Shown: positions 27,406-35,719 of the stretch, one piece after another
Position numbering within the stretch: position 1 is the first letter of the stretch
Layout: the number at the start of each line of letters is the position of its first letter
Source of the DNA: Nitrososphaerota archaeon
GTDB lineage: Archaea; Thermoproteota; Nitrososphaeria; Nitrososphaerales; Nitrosopumilaceae
NCBI GenBank assembly: GCA_016201435.1
Contig: JACQCT010000014.1
Location: forward strand, 186,001 to 250,000
DNA: 64,000 nt
Direction: 5' to 3'
The notes under the pieces: model-generated
Database searches by the model: none
What the model was told of the DNA's origin: nothing
Seen by the model: the letters and a program-made list of their open reading frames with translations, nothing else
Translations under genes and position numbers: made by a program

Positions 27406-28245
27406 TTGGAAAAACAAGCTACGATGCAGCGTTCTTATCGCGCTTTGATAATCGTGGGTTTTGTAGCTATTGCTGTTTCATTTTTAGTTTATGCAAGAAA
27501 TGATTCAACTTCAGTCACTCCTGCAGCAATTCCTGCACTACAAAGACTCGCCATAGTTACATATGTTGTTCTTTTGATGGCATTTGGTGCAATAGGCTGG
27601 GGATTGTATAGATTCTACAAGATCAAAATAGCAGATGGTGATAATTCTATTTCTTCAATTATTGCAAATACAATAAATAACAAACGAGCAAAACAAATCT
27701 TTGTTGCAAGTGCAATAGGCTATGGAATATTTTTTGCGTTTGCTTCTGGAATAATTCTATACAAACCGGAACTAAACGCTACAGATTATGGATTTCCAGT
27801 CCCACATGCTGAAATTGCATCATGCTGTGATCTTCCAGGATACATGCCGATGATTCTAGCTTTTTTTACAGAGCATGTTGGTTTACAGATAATTCCATTG
27901 AATTTTGTTTTGCTAGTAGTGGTTTCGTTTCTAGTAGGTCTTAACTTTACCATATCTTCAAAAACATTTACCATGTCAAAAAAAGGAAAGAGTCTTGGAA
28001 CTTTTGGTGCCATAACTGGTCTTTTTGTGGGATGCCCAACATGCGCAGGTACCGCTTTTACAATGTTTTTTGGCCTAGGGGCCGGGGCTACTGGGATTAC
28101 ACTATTTTTGACAAGCTATGAGGCACAGCTTCAAACTATTTTTATTGCCATTTCAATTCCAATCTTGCTTCTTACTCCTTTTATCATGGCAAGAAACATT
28201 AGAAGAGTAAATTCATCTAGTTGTGCAGTAGATTCTAAACAGTGA
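27406..28245 (+). CDS. Polytopic membrane protein with a CPTCAG motif
   Basis: 279 residues with about six transmembrane segments (17-36, 48-70, 101-123, about 148-175, 195-232 in two passes, 236-258). The loop after TM3 has EIASCCDLPGYMP, and another has FVGCPTCAGTAFT, giving two cysteine pairs that could be redox-active or bind a metal. Start TTG at 27406 (ATG at 27424 also possible); a TATA-like TTTAATG lies about 26-33 nt upstream of the TTG. Not assigned to a named family. Confidence 0.7.
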   Translation: MEKQATMQRSYRALIIVGFVAIAVSFLVYARNDSTSVTPAAIPALQRLAIVTYVVLLMAFGAIGWGLYRFYKIKIADGDNSISSIIANTINNKRAKQIFVASAIGYGIFFAFASGIILYKPELNATDYGFPVPHAEIASCCDLPGYMPMILAFFTEHVGLQIIPLNFVLLVVVSFLVGLNFTISSKTFTMSKKGKSLGTFGAITGLFVGCPTCAGTAFTMFFGLGAGATGITLFLTSYEAQLQTIFIAISIPILLLTPFIMARNIRRVNSSSCAVDSKQ

Positions 28246-28522
28246 TCTTTGTAACTTGAGGAGTCTTCCAGTCCCCAATGTGATAACCATCACGTTTTAG
28301 ATATTTTAGAGTAAGCTTGTATATCAGCTCATCGTGATCAACAGTTTCCAAAATTTCTGTCCATGAAACAACGCCTGTTTTATTAATTTTTTTGGCAATC
28401 TGTGCAGAAGTTGTTTCAGCAATCTGCCTACATTGATCAAAAGTCTTTCCGTTTTTGTATGCACGTGTTCTTGTGTCACAACTATCCATGTCATTGTTTG
28501 TACATGGTTCAATAAAAAACAT
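28235..28522 (-). CDS. Small conserved hypothetical
   Basis: 95 residues. After a short Cys-containing leader the body is helical (GKTFDQCRQIAETTSAQIAKKINK) followed by a winged-helix-like segment, VVSWTEILETVDHDELIYKLTLKYLKRDGYHIGDW. It could be a small DNA-binding or partner protein, but no diagnostic motif is present. An ATG at codon 12 (MDSCDTRTRAY) is an alternative start. Its 3' end overlaps the membrane-protein gene by 11 nt. Confidence 0.55.
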   Translation of the reverse strand: MFFIEPCTNNDMDSCDTRTRAYKNGKTFDQCRQIAETTSAQIAKKINKTGVVSWTEILETVDHDELIYKLTLKYLKRDGYHIGDWKTPQVTKITV

Positions 28523-28576
28523 CTTTTACGTATAGAATAATAATTAGAGATAATACAAATTATTAGTTTAGAAACT

Positions 28577-29491
28577 ATGATTTCAATAAATCCACTCCAA
28601 GTTTTTTTATGGACATTCAGACGTAAAGAACACGATGTTGTAAATCTCTACAATTCACTATCTCCACTAATGCAACTTGCTACTAATAACAACATGCTTA
28701 ATTTTGGATATTGGAAAAATAATCCTGCAGATCCACTTGGAGCACAAAACGAACTTTGTAAACTAGTTGGGGAGATGGCAGATTTGGATTCTGCAAGTAT
28801 TGTCCTAGATGTAGGAAGTGGTTTTTCTGTACCTGCTACATGTTGGAAATCACAATATGAAAATATCAACATCACATGCATAAACACTAATTTTCAACAA
28901 TTATTGTTATCAACAAAATTAGTTGGCAACAGTATTTCAAATGTGAAAGATAAGTCGTATTCTCTTTTACAAACCGACAACATTAGATTTGTAAATGCAA
29001 CTTCTACCTACTTACCTATTTCTAACAACTCTGTAGACAGAATAATTGCCCTAGAATCTGCACAACACTTTAGACCACTAGGTCAATTTATCAGAGAATC
29101 TAAAAAAGTGCTAAAAAATAATGGTATACTCGTTATTGCCATGCCAGTTACTAGGAATCCATCAAACTTATCATCGTTTATGAAACTTGGCATTCTTTCA
29201 TTTACATGGGCATCAGAACACTACAGTCTGGATCATGTAAAATCAGCAATAATTAACGGTGGATTCCATATCAGCGAGATTCAGTCAATTGGCTCGTACG
29301 TGTATGATCCCCTGACGGATTATTATATGGAAAATAGAAAATATCTTAGAGAAAGAATTTTGGCGAGATATCCATCTTATCTTGAAAAAATTCTCTACAA
29401 ATCATTATTAAAAATGAAACAGGTATCTCAAAAAGGATTTATCGATTATGTATTGATAAAATGTAAGCCAAGTGGTCCTAATCAGGAATAA
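28577..29491 (+). CDS. SAM-dependent methyltransferase (class I, type 11)
   Basis: 304 residues. Motif I VLDVGSGFSVPA (about 77-88), motif II region ITCINTN, and the post-I FVNATSTYLPISNNSVDRIIALESAQHF correspond to the UbiE/COQ5-like fold. The LNFGYWKNN segment near the start resembles small-molecule and sterol/tocopherol-type methyltransferases. The substrate cannot be told. Stands alone on the plus strand. Confidence 0.8.
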   Translation: MISINPLQVFLWTFRRKEHDVVNLYNSLSPLMQLATNNNMLNFGYWKNNPADPLGAQNELCKLVGEMADLDSASIVLDVGSGFSVPATCWKSQYENINITCINTNFQQLLLSTKLVGNSISNVKDKSYSLLQTDNIRFVNATSTYLPISNNSVDRIIALESAQHFRPLGQFIRESKKVLKNNGILVIAMPVTRNPSNLSSFMKLGILSFTWASEHYSLDHVKSAIINGGFHISEIQSIGSYVYDPLTDYYMENRKYLRERILARYPSYLEKILYKSLLKMKQVSQKGFIDYVLIKCKPSGPNQE

Positions 29492-29583
29492 GTTATTATG
29501 CTATACACTTTGTTATTTTATATAAAAAAAACACGCTCATCAAGGAATAAAAATTAATATTTTCAAGCACATAGGTGTTAAAG

Positions 29584-29745
29584 ATGGGTCTTTTTAAGAA
29601 AAAAGAAGTTGCTGGAACAAAATGTAAAGAATGCGGTTTAGAGTTAAATGATCCTGAAAGACTAGAAAGGCATATGAAAAAAGCTCATCGCCATCCTTCC
29701 CAAAAAAACTTTGACGAACCAGGCAGCGGCGGGGGAATGTGGTAA
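29584..29745 (+). CDS. C2H2 zinc-finger microprotein
   Basis: 53 residues. Basic N-terminus MGLFKKKEV, then KCKECGLELNDPERLERHMK followed by KAHRH: C-x2-C-x12-H-x4-H, a single classical finger. The tail is Gly/Ser/Asn-rich and ends GGGMW. Closely similar in its finger to the 32-residue protein at 5362. It ends 6 nt before the DedA gene, so they may be cotranscribed. Confidence 0.8.
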   Translation: MGLFKKKEVAGTKCKECGLELNDPERLERHMKKAHRHPSQKNFDEPGSGGGMW

Positions 29746-29751
29746 AAACAC

Positions 29752-30378
29752 TTGGTTGCCCTTGAGATACTAAATAATCTTATAGACTTTATAATTTCAA
29801 CAATTTCTGGTTCTGGATATATTGGCATATTTTTGCTCATGATTGCAGAAAGTGCGCTAATACCAATTCCAAGTGAAGTGATTATGCCATTTTCCGGATA
29901 TCTTGTTTCGTCTGGCAAGTTCAATGCAGCATATGTAATCATTGCTGGCTCGATTGGAAATCTAGTTGGTTCACTTGTTGCATATTATATAGGCTTCAGA
30001 CTTGGAAGAGAGTTCATTTTGAGATATGGAAAATATGTTTTGCTTCGAAAAAGTCATCTTGAGCTTACAGAGTCATATTTCAAAAAATATGGCGATAGAT
30101 CAACTTTCATAAGCAGGATGCTACCAGCTGTTCGAACTTACATTTCATTGCCAGCAGGAGTTGCAAAGATGAACCTCAAGAAATTTATCATATACACCCT
30201 GATTGGTTCTATAATTTGGAATTCAGCTTTAACATACATAGGAATACAACTTGGTCAAGAATGGAAAAATATTCTACACTATTCAAATTACTTTGATGGA
30301 ATTGTAGTAATAGGTGTGATAGTTGTAATTGTGATCTTCCTGCGAAGTAGAAGAAACAGACCTGCTGATGCACTTTGA
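29752..30378 (+). CDS. DedA/VTT family membrane protein
   Basis: 208 residues with about five hydrophobic segments. Family marks: FLLMIAESALIPIPSEVIMPFSG (E..IP.P.E), GNLVGSLVAYYIGFRLGRE, and FISRMLPAVRTYISLPAGVAKMNLKKF with the functional Arg residues. DedA proteins act as lipid scramblases/flippases or proton-coupled membrane proteins. Start TTG at 29752, 6 nt after the zinc-finger gene. Confidence 0.88.
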   Translation: MVALEILNNLIDFIISTISGSGYIGIFLLMIAESALIPIPSEVIMPFSGYLVSSGKFNAAYVIIAGSIGNLVGSLVAYYIGFRLGREFILRYGKYVLLRKSHLELTESYFKKYGDRSTFISRMLPAVRTYISLPAGVAKMNLKKFIIYTLIGSIIWNSALTYIGIQLGQEWKNILHYSNYFDGIVVIGVIVVIVIFLRSRRNRPADAL

Positions 30379-30379
30379 A

Positions 30380-30661
30380 TTAACGTTCCTTTAATTTTTT
30401 CAGTTCTTCTAGAATAATTTTCAAAACTTTATCATTGTCAAGCAACACATATGGAATTTCATTTTCTTTACATCCGTTACCAACTTCTGTATCTTCTGTT
30501 ACCACAACCATGCCATTTTTTTCAGCATATTTGATAATGGAGTAATCACTTTGTAATTTTTTTCCTTCTGCAATTAGTTTTTTAACACTATAAGCCTCAT
30601 AGCCAAATTCCTTTAATTTGATATCAAATCCATCATACATAGCGTCTACTAGTATTTTCAT
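30380..30661 (-). CDS. DUF5615-type PIN-like protein
   Basis: 93 residues. Opens MKILVDAMYDGFDIKLKEFGYEAY, the PIN-like start with the first metal Asp, then SDYSIIKYAEKNGMVVVTEDTEVG, where VTEDTEVG stands in place of the T-x-D strand of PIN nucleases. Such proteins are often toxins paired with an antitoxin, yet no small antitoxin gene adjoins it, so it may be an orphan. Convergent with DedA, 1 nt apart. Confidence 0.65.
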   Translation of the reverse strand: MKILVDAMYDGFDIKLKEFGYEAYSVKKLIAEGKKLQSDYSIIKYAEKNGMVVVTEDTEVGNGCKENEIPYVLLDNDKVLKIILEELKKLKER

Positions 30662-30830
30662 TTCGTAAAGACCACCGAGACATACATCTTACAGAATAAA
30701 AGATATTGGGAAAGAGCAAAAATTTGGTTTTAGAGAATGATGCAGGTTTGAATCAAGTCATATGAAAACTATTGATAATACATAGATAAATGAAAGTTAC
30801 AAAAACTCTGATACCGTTCACAAATAAGTG

Positions 30831-30838
30831 TATATAAG
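30831..30838 (+). promoter_or_regulatory. TATA box of the CorA-like gene
   Basis: TATATAAG, 22-29 nt before the ATG at 30860, one of the best archaeal TATA matches in the window. An ATG at 30853 is out of frame. Confidence 0.55.
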
Positions 30839-30859
30839 TGAGATTTTTTCTAATGCCAC

Positions 30860-31912
30860 ATGATAAAGGCTCTAAGTGTTGCAGGTTTACAAACAGATGG
30901 AACTCCTTTCAAAAAACCAAGTATTCAGCTTGAAGAAGCAATTCAAGAAATAACACACGGACATTTAACGTGGATTGAATGTGTAGTAGACAATATTGTT
31001 AATGATACCCCCATAGTTCTTCAAAACCTTGGCATTACGATGGATCCTTCAGTTCTTCTTTCTGGTTATGTTTCAAGCTATGAAGACAAAGAAGATACTC
31101 TTGGTGTAATGCTTCCATTTGTTGTGACAAGTGCAAACAAAACCCAAACATCACCTCTCTTGATCTTCTTAAAAAAAGATCTTGTTGTTACAATCCATGA
31201 CGATTATGGTGGGAAGATAACAAGGCTATACAACTATTCAGGAACATTATTAAGAAAACTTCCAAAGGAACCAGAACAATGGGCAGATAGACAGACTATA
31301 CTTTTAGCAAGAATAATTGATGAGCTAAGTGAGTCAAATTTTTCTATTTTGCGTTTAATAGTAGAGAGAGCAGAGCAATTTGAAATTGATCTTGCCGGCT
31401 CTAGACAAGTAACTCGTGACATTCCACTTGAATTATCTGATATGAAGACATCACTTCTAACTTTCCTTAATGCAATCTGGGCTACATATGATACTGTTCA
31501 CAATCTGAAATATGGCGATGCTGAAATGGTTTCAGACGATGAATCTATTCTTGCCAAGTTTGAAGTCATTCTTGGAAGACTAGACAGACAGATCCAAATG
31601 TCAGAAAACGTCATGCAGATGGTTGCTACAGGAGTTAATGTAATTCAAACTGAAGTGACAAACAAGGTAACTATTCTTATCATATGGTGGACTGTAGCTG
31701 GAACTGCAGAATTAGTACCTAATACAATTGCAACCGTTTTTGGACTTCTTCCAGGTCATGAGCAATTCTTCCCTTGGATAATTAGCACAATAATTGTCTC
31801 AGCTGGACTTGCTACAGCTGTAGCATATCTATATGTGAGACGCTTCTTTGGCGGTACTCTTAGTATAAACAAATTAAGAAAGCTAAGAAAAAGATTAGTA
31901 AAATTCCATTAG
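30860..31912 (+). CDS. CorA-like membrane protein lacking the GMN motif
   Basis: 350 residues. The long N-terminal cytosolic alpha/beta domain and the helix before two C-terminal transmembrane segments (about 268-292 and 303-325) follow the CorA plan, and the start of TM1 (NKVTILIIWWTVAG) fits. However the loop that should read Y/F-G-M-N reads PNTIATVFGLLPGHE, so the Mg2+ selectivity signature is missing. The basic tail LRKLRKRLVKFH is CorA-like. It could carry another ion or be non-transporting. Leaderless start at 30860. Confidence 0.72.
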   Translation: MIKALSVAGLQTDGTPFKKPSIQLEEAIQEITHGHLTWIECVVDNIVNDTPIVLQNLGITMDPSVLLSGYVSSYEDKEDTLGVMLPFVVTSANKTQTSPLLIFLKKDLVVTIHDDYGGKITRLYNYSGTLLRKLPKEPEQWADRQTILLARIIDELSESNFSILRLIVERAEQFEIDLAGSRQVTRDIPLELSDMKTSLLTFLNAIWATYDTVHNLKYGDAEMVSDDESILAKFEVILGRLDRQIQMSENVMQMVATGVNVIQTEVTNKVTILIIWWTVAGTAELVPNTIATVFGLLPGHEQFFPWIISTIIVSAGLATAVAYLYVRRFFGGTLSINKLRKLRKRLVKFH

Positions 31913-31990
31913 GTTAAAAAAATTATAAAGCGTATCATTATGATTGTATTTTATCAAAATTCTGTATTAAGTAAATTGAGATTAATGTTG

Positions 31991-32425
31991 TTAAGGTGTT
32001 GTTCCCCAGCCACGTGCAATTAGTGCTTGGGCACTCTGAGAGCTTACACAAGCAGGTGAGCCATCATCTATCTTGATAACTAGAGTAAAACCTTCATTGC
32101 ATTGTACGCTTTTTGCAGGAGTACCTGATTTGAATTGTTCAAACGGAGACAGTACTTGTGGGATATTTGTCATGCTCATATTTCCATTTGTGTTCATGTT
32201 CTCACTCATATTTCCATTTGTGTTCATGTTCTCACTCATGTTCATATTCTCATTCAAGGTCTTATTTTGATCCATTGTCATATTTGCGCTCGTATTCATA
32301 TTATCACTCATGTTAGCATTGTCTGCATATGCATTATTCAAAAAGCCAATTACACCAAGAACACTTACTGCAGAGATACTTGCAAATAAAATCACATAAG
32401 ACAAGGATCGAAGATCACTATTCAT
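31991..32425 (-). CDS. Secreted Met/Asn-rich protein with a conserved Cys-pair C-terminal domain
   Basis: 144 residues from ATG at 32425 (TAATAG element 24-30 nt upstream; a GTG at 32431 would add two). One signal peptide or anchor (about 9-32, ending NNAYAD). Residues about 35-85 are a low-complexity stretch of Asn, Met, Ser and Thr including a tandem MSENMNTNGN decapeptide. The C-terminal part SPFEQFKSGTPAKSVQCNEGF then TLVIK..SPACV..IARGWG is a domain seen repeatedly in Nitrososphaerota secreted proteins, with two cysteines. Met-rich repeats often bind Cu(I); a copper role is inference. Confidence 0.7.
   Translation of the reverse strand: MNSDLRSLSYVILFASISAVSVLGVIGFLNNAYADNANMSDNMNTSANMTMDQNKTLNENMNMSENMNTNGNMSENMNTNGNMSMTNIPQVLSPFEQFKSGTPAKSVQCNEGFTLVIKIDDGSPACVSSQSAQALIARGWGTTP
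32180..32239. repeat. Two tandem 30-bp units inside the Met/Asn-rich gene
   Basis: Two perfectly identical 30-base units, 32180-32209 and 32210-32239, encode the repeated decapeptide MSENMNTNGN. Identity at the DNA level points to recent duplication, and copy number may vary between strains. A degraded third copy follows. Confidence 0.85.
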
Positions 32426-32508
32426 TAGCACGTGATGCCCATATGACTATTAAAAAAGTTTCTATCATTTTCAGTTAAAGGTTTTGATAGCACTACTAAG
32501 AAAAAGAT

Positions 32509-32724
32509 CTAACCCAAATCTTTCTGTTTTATTCCACTTGTTTCAATCTCATACCTAAGTGGCGGCGGCAATTCATGATACGCCTTGTCCACTAAAACCT
32601 TGATCTGATCATCTGGTACCTTTACCAACCGAAGTAAGTTACCACGTTGGTGTGCATATGCATTCTTCCAGAATCCAGCACCATCAAATGTGCCTATTTT
32701 TGGCAAATATTTTGAAGATTTCAA
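32509..32724 (-). CDS. Small hypothetical protein
   Basis: 71 residues starting with TTG at 32724. Contains a basic/aromatic N-terminal part (KYLPKIGTFDGAGFWKNAYA) and a helical C-terminal half with LPPPLRYEIE. No catalytic motif. The start is uncertain as no ATG is available. Not recognised. Confidence 0.5.
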   Translation of the reverse strand: MKSSKYLPKIGTFDGAGFWKNAYAHQRGNLLRLVKVPDDQIKVLVDKAYHELPPPLRYEIETSGIKQKDLG

Positions 32725-32856
32725 GCGTTTCTAGCATTAGTTTGTACTTGTACATCAACTTTTTGTCATCAAAAAACTTGATCTCTTATCAAACAGGTAA
32801 AAATCAAGATTCATAAACAGAATCCAAGCACTATACGAAGAATTACGGAGAAATGC

Positions 32857-34569
32857 ATGAAAAATTTTGGTACTCTTGAATATGTTCTTGATCGATTTTC
32901 AAGGAATTGGAGCTGGAAAGTAACCGGCCCTCGTGCAGTTATAATGGTGTCTAGGGTGATACCGCAATCATGGTATGGAGACGGCCCTAATGAAGCAATA
33001 ATTCCAGATACTGGTCAAAATGTCCAAAAGATAAAATGGATTAATGAGAGATATCCTTTGGAAATTCTTTCAAAATCAACATGGAATAAAAAGATCGCAC
33101 ATTTTCGTGAAAAAAAGAAAAAACCAAAGAAAATTGAAAAATTACGTCAGGTAAATCCAGGAAAACAATTCAAGGGAAAGCTTCTCAATTTCCAAAAAGA
33201 AGGACTAGACTTTCTATTAAAATCATCAGGAAATGCATTACTTGCAGATGAGATGGGGCTTGGAAAAACGGTCGAGACACTTGCTTATCTTGCTACAGAG
33301 AATCAGACTTTTCCTGCACTTGTAATAGCGCCTCTGGTCACTTTGAATAACTGGCAGCGTGAGGTTGGAAAATTCTTGAAAAAAAAGAGTAAAAATGGAC
33401 GATTGTTAGAAAATCACGTACCTACTTCTACTCTGATACGAAATGGCAAGCCACAAGATTTGGGTAAGTTTGATTTCTATATTATCAACTATGATTTATT
33501 ACACAAAAGAATAGAGGATTTATCAAAACTAAACTTGAAATCAATTATCTGTGATGAAGTTCAGCATCTTCGTTCAAAATCTACAAAAAAATACTCGGCT
33601 GTTAAAAAATTAACTGCGTTAAAATCTATCAAATATAGGATAGGTCTTTCTGGAACCCCCATTTACAACCGTGGTTCTGAAATCTGGCCCATAGTCGACA
33701 TACTAAGGCCTGGTTTACTTGGTAGTTTTAAGGAGTTTTGCGAGTATTTCTGTTATGTAAATGAAAAAGGAAAAGCCATAGTTCTTGAAAATAAACGTGA
33801 AAGTTTGGGAGAGGAGTTAAGAAAACATGTTATGTTAAGGAGGAAAAAATCAGATGTTCTAAAAGAGCTAAAGGATAAAGTTCGTTACAAGGAAGTAATT
33901 GATGCAGATATTAATTACTACCAAAAAGAGCTTGATAAAATATGGAAAAAATTAGAGGAAGATCAAAAAAATGCAGAAACTGCATTTGACAAATTTACAT
34001 CGTATAAGAGAGCCATACAAAGTGAAAGACAAGCAGCAGGAATTGCAAAACTTCCTCATGTAATAGAATTTGTAAAAAATATTATGGAGATTGAAGAGAG
34101 TGTCATTGTATTTTGTCATCACAAGGCAATTCACCAGCTTCTTCACAAGAGTCTTGGAGAATATGCACCTGCAGCAATAATCGGAGGTCAAACAGACAAG
34201 GAGCGACAGAAACACATTGACATGTTTCAGGCAGGTGAGACAAAACTGATGATTGCAGGCCTTAGAGCAGGAAATGTAGGAATTAACTTGAGTCGGGCAA
34301 GATATGTCATTTTTGCAGAATTGGATTGGAGTCCTGCCATTCACAGACAGGCAGAAGACAGGTTGCACAGGATTGGACAAAAAAATACAGTTTTTGCATA
34401 TTATTTGATAGGCAATGGTACACTTGATGACCATGTGGCCAATGTATTGGTGGACAAAAGCTATGAAATCGATGCCATAATGGATGAAAAAATAGAGGCA
34501 TTTGAAAACAAGGAAAAAGCAGAATTAATCCTAGCACAAATTCACGACAAGATAGCCTCAAAGCAATAA
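32857..34569 (+). CDS. SNF2-family helicase-like ATPase
   Basis: 570 residues. Motif I ADEMGLGKT at 130-138, motif II DEVQ at 233-236 (where DEGH or DEAH is usual), motif III LSGTPIYN, motif V GLRAGNVGINLSRA and motif VI HRQAEDRLHRIGQ. The order and the absence of long inserts resemble SMARCAL1/HARP-like or bacterial RapA-like SNF2 enzymes. ATG at 32857 is the first available start, but the frame is open for 51 further bases and reads like protein (IHKQNPSTIRRITEKC), so the true N-terminus may use a non-standard codon. Role probably in DNA or protein-DNA remodelling. Confidence 0.88.
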   Translation: MKNFGTLEYVLDRFSRNWSWKVTGPRAVIMVSRVIPQSWYGDGPNEAIIPDTGQNVQKIKWINERYPLEILSKSTWNKKIAHFREKKKKPKKIEKLRQVNPGKQFKGKLLNFQKEGLDFLLKSSGNALLADEMGLGKTVETLAYLATENQTFPALVIAPLVTLNNWQREVGKFLKKKSKNGRLLENHVPTSTLIRNGKPQDLGKFDFYIINYDLLHKRIEDLSKLNLKSIICDEVQHLRSKSTKKYSAVKKLTALKSIKYRIGLSGTPIYNRGSEIWPIVDILRPGLLGSFKEFCEYFCYVNEKGKAIVLENKRESLGEELRKHVMLRRKKSDVLKELKDKVRYKEVIDADINYYQKELDKIWKKLEEDQKNAETAFDKFTSYKRAIQSERQAAGIAKLPHVIEFVKNIMEIEESVIVFCHHKAIHQLLHKSLGEYAPAAIIGGQTDKERQKHIDMFQAGETKLMIAGLRAGNVGINLSRARYVIFAELDWSPAIHRQAEDRLHRIGQKNTVFAYYLIGNGTLDDHVANVLVDKSYEIDAIMDEKIEAFENKEKAELILAQIHDKIASKQ

Positions 34570-34576
34570 GATATTT

Positions 34577-34762
34577 TTAATCTTCTTTTACTTTGTTTTT
34601 GTCAAAGAAATCCTGTGGTTCTCCTAGTCTTTGTGTTAACCAGTTTTCAAGCTGTTTTATGATTTCTGCCTTTGTAAATCTGCCATCTTTTGTGACAAAA
34701 TGATCTTTTTTGGATTCCCTGAATTTTTTATAATTCATACCGTTTAACGTGTCTTCTACCAT
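34577..34762 (-). CDS. Small hypothetical protein
   Basis: 61 residues, strongly charged, predicted helical (KAEIIKQLENWLTQRLG). The preceding part KKDHFVTKDGRFTKAE looks like a beta hairpin. ATG start, convergent with the SNF2 gene and 7 nt from its stop. No motif identified. Confidence 0.5.
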   Translation of the reverse strand: MVEDTLNGMNYKKFRESKKDHFVTKDGRFTKAEIIKQLENWLTQRLGEPQDFFDKNKVKED

Positions 34763-34886
34763 ACCCTAACAGATGTAGTTTTTGTTTAATTTATGGCATA
34801 TTCTAATAAATTACATATCATAGAAAATTCTAAATTCAGAGTTTATATCTAAAAATTAGATCATTTGTATAACAAATACTTTCCGA

Positions 34887-34909
34887 GTATATATAACGGG
34901 TATATATCG
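34887..34909 (+). promoter_or_regulatory. Tandem TATA boxes ahead of tbp
   Basis: GTATATATAAC (34887-34897) lies 24-34 nt before the ATG at 34921, the spacing of a leaderless promoter. A second TATATATCG (34901-34909) lies only 12-20 nt before the ATG, too close to direct initiation at that codon. Since the gene encodes TBP, binding to the second element could block initiation and provide autoregulation; that part is inference. Confidence 0.55.
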
Positions 34910-34920
34910 AATAATCAGAT

Positions 34921-35478
34921 ATGCCTCAAACTAAGCCAATGGTAAGTATTGAAAATGTTGTTGCTTCAGCATCTGTCGATCAAAGACTTGATCTCAATGA
35001 AATCACAAAAAAATTTCCAGATACAGAATATCATCCTGAACAATTTCCAGGACTAGTATTTAGAATAAAATTGCCAAAGACTGCAACGCTCATCTTTAGT
35101 TCTGGAAAGATGGTTTGCACGGGTGCAAAATCCACAGAACAGTCAATCAGTGCAGTAAGAAACGTAGTACAAAAGCTTCGAAAGGGCAAAGTAAAAGTAA
35201 AAAATGATCCTGTCATAACAATTCAAAATATTGTAGCTTCTGTAAATCTTAATGGAAAAGTTCACCTAGAAAGGGCTGCAAGAAGCTTGCCACGAAGCAT
35301 GTATGAGCCAGAACAGTTTCCAGGATTAATACACAGAATGCTTGATCCAAAAACAGTAATTCTGATTTTTGCATCAGGAAAGCTTGTTTGTACTGGTGCA
35401 AAAAAGGAATCTGACGTATACAGATCGGTAAACAACCTGCACACAATGCTTGAAGAAAAAGAATTAATGATATACTAG
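34921..35478 (+). CDS. tbp: TATA-box-binding protein
   Basis: 185 residues made of two pseudo-repeats: IENVVASASVDQRLDL..PDTEYHPEQFPGLVFRI..IFSSGKMVCTGAKS (first half) and IQNIVASVNLNGKVHLE..YEPEQFPGLIHRM..IFASGKLVCTGAK (second half). These form the saddle that binds the promoter. Length is standard for archaea. Single-gene unit with its own strong TATA sequence. Confidence 0.97.
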   Translation: MPQTKPMVSIENVVASASVDQRLDLNEITKKFPDTEYHPEQFPGLVFRIKLPKTATLIFSSGKMVCTGAKSTEQSISAVRNVVQKLRKGKVKVKNDPVITIQNIVASVNLNGKVHLERAARSLPRSMYEPEQFPGLIHRMLDPKTVILIFASGKLVCTGAKKESDVYRSVNNLHTMLEEKELMIY

Positions 35479-35719
35479 TGACGAATTTTTTTCTTGATTT
35501 CTAAAAGTAACATCATATTGAGAAGCTAAAAACACATGTGAAAATTCTATTTTTTCTTATTTTTATTGTAAATAAAACGATTCGATTAATTATCGGTAAG
35601 AGCATTTCTAGTCTACGAAAAAATATGCAAACCACAGATTATAAAATTGAAAATAAAATTAAACTCATATTGAAATACAATACAGTGTTAATATTTCCAA
35701 TAAAATTAGTGGATCTTGT

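Noticed and set aside
30380-30661. PIN-like gene as half of a toxin-antitoxin pair
   Set aside because: No antitoxin-sized gene lies beside it; DedA is convergent and the next gene upstream is the unrelated CorA-like one.
32180-32239. Short direct repeats as a CRISPR candidate
   Set aside because: The units are contiguous with no spacers and lie in a coding sequence; a protein-level tandem repeat.
33952-34434. 160-codon minus-strand frame opposite the SNF2 gene
   Set aside because: Cys/Phe-rich antisense frame inside strongly recognised helicase motifs; shadow.
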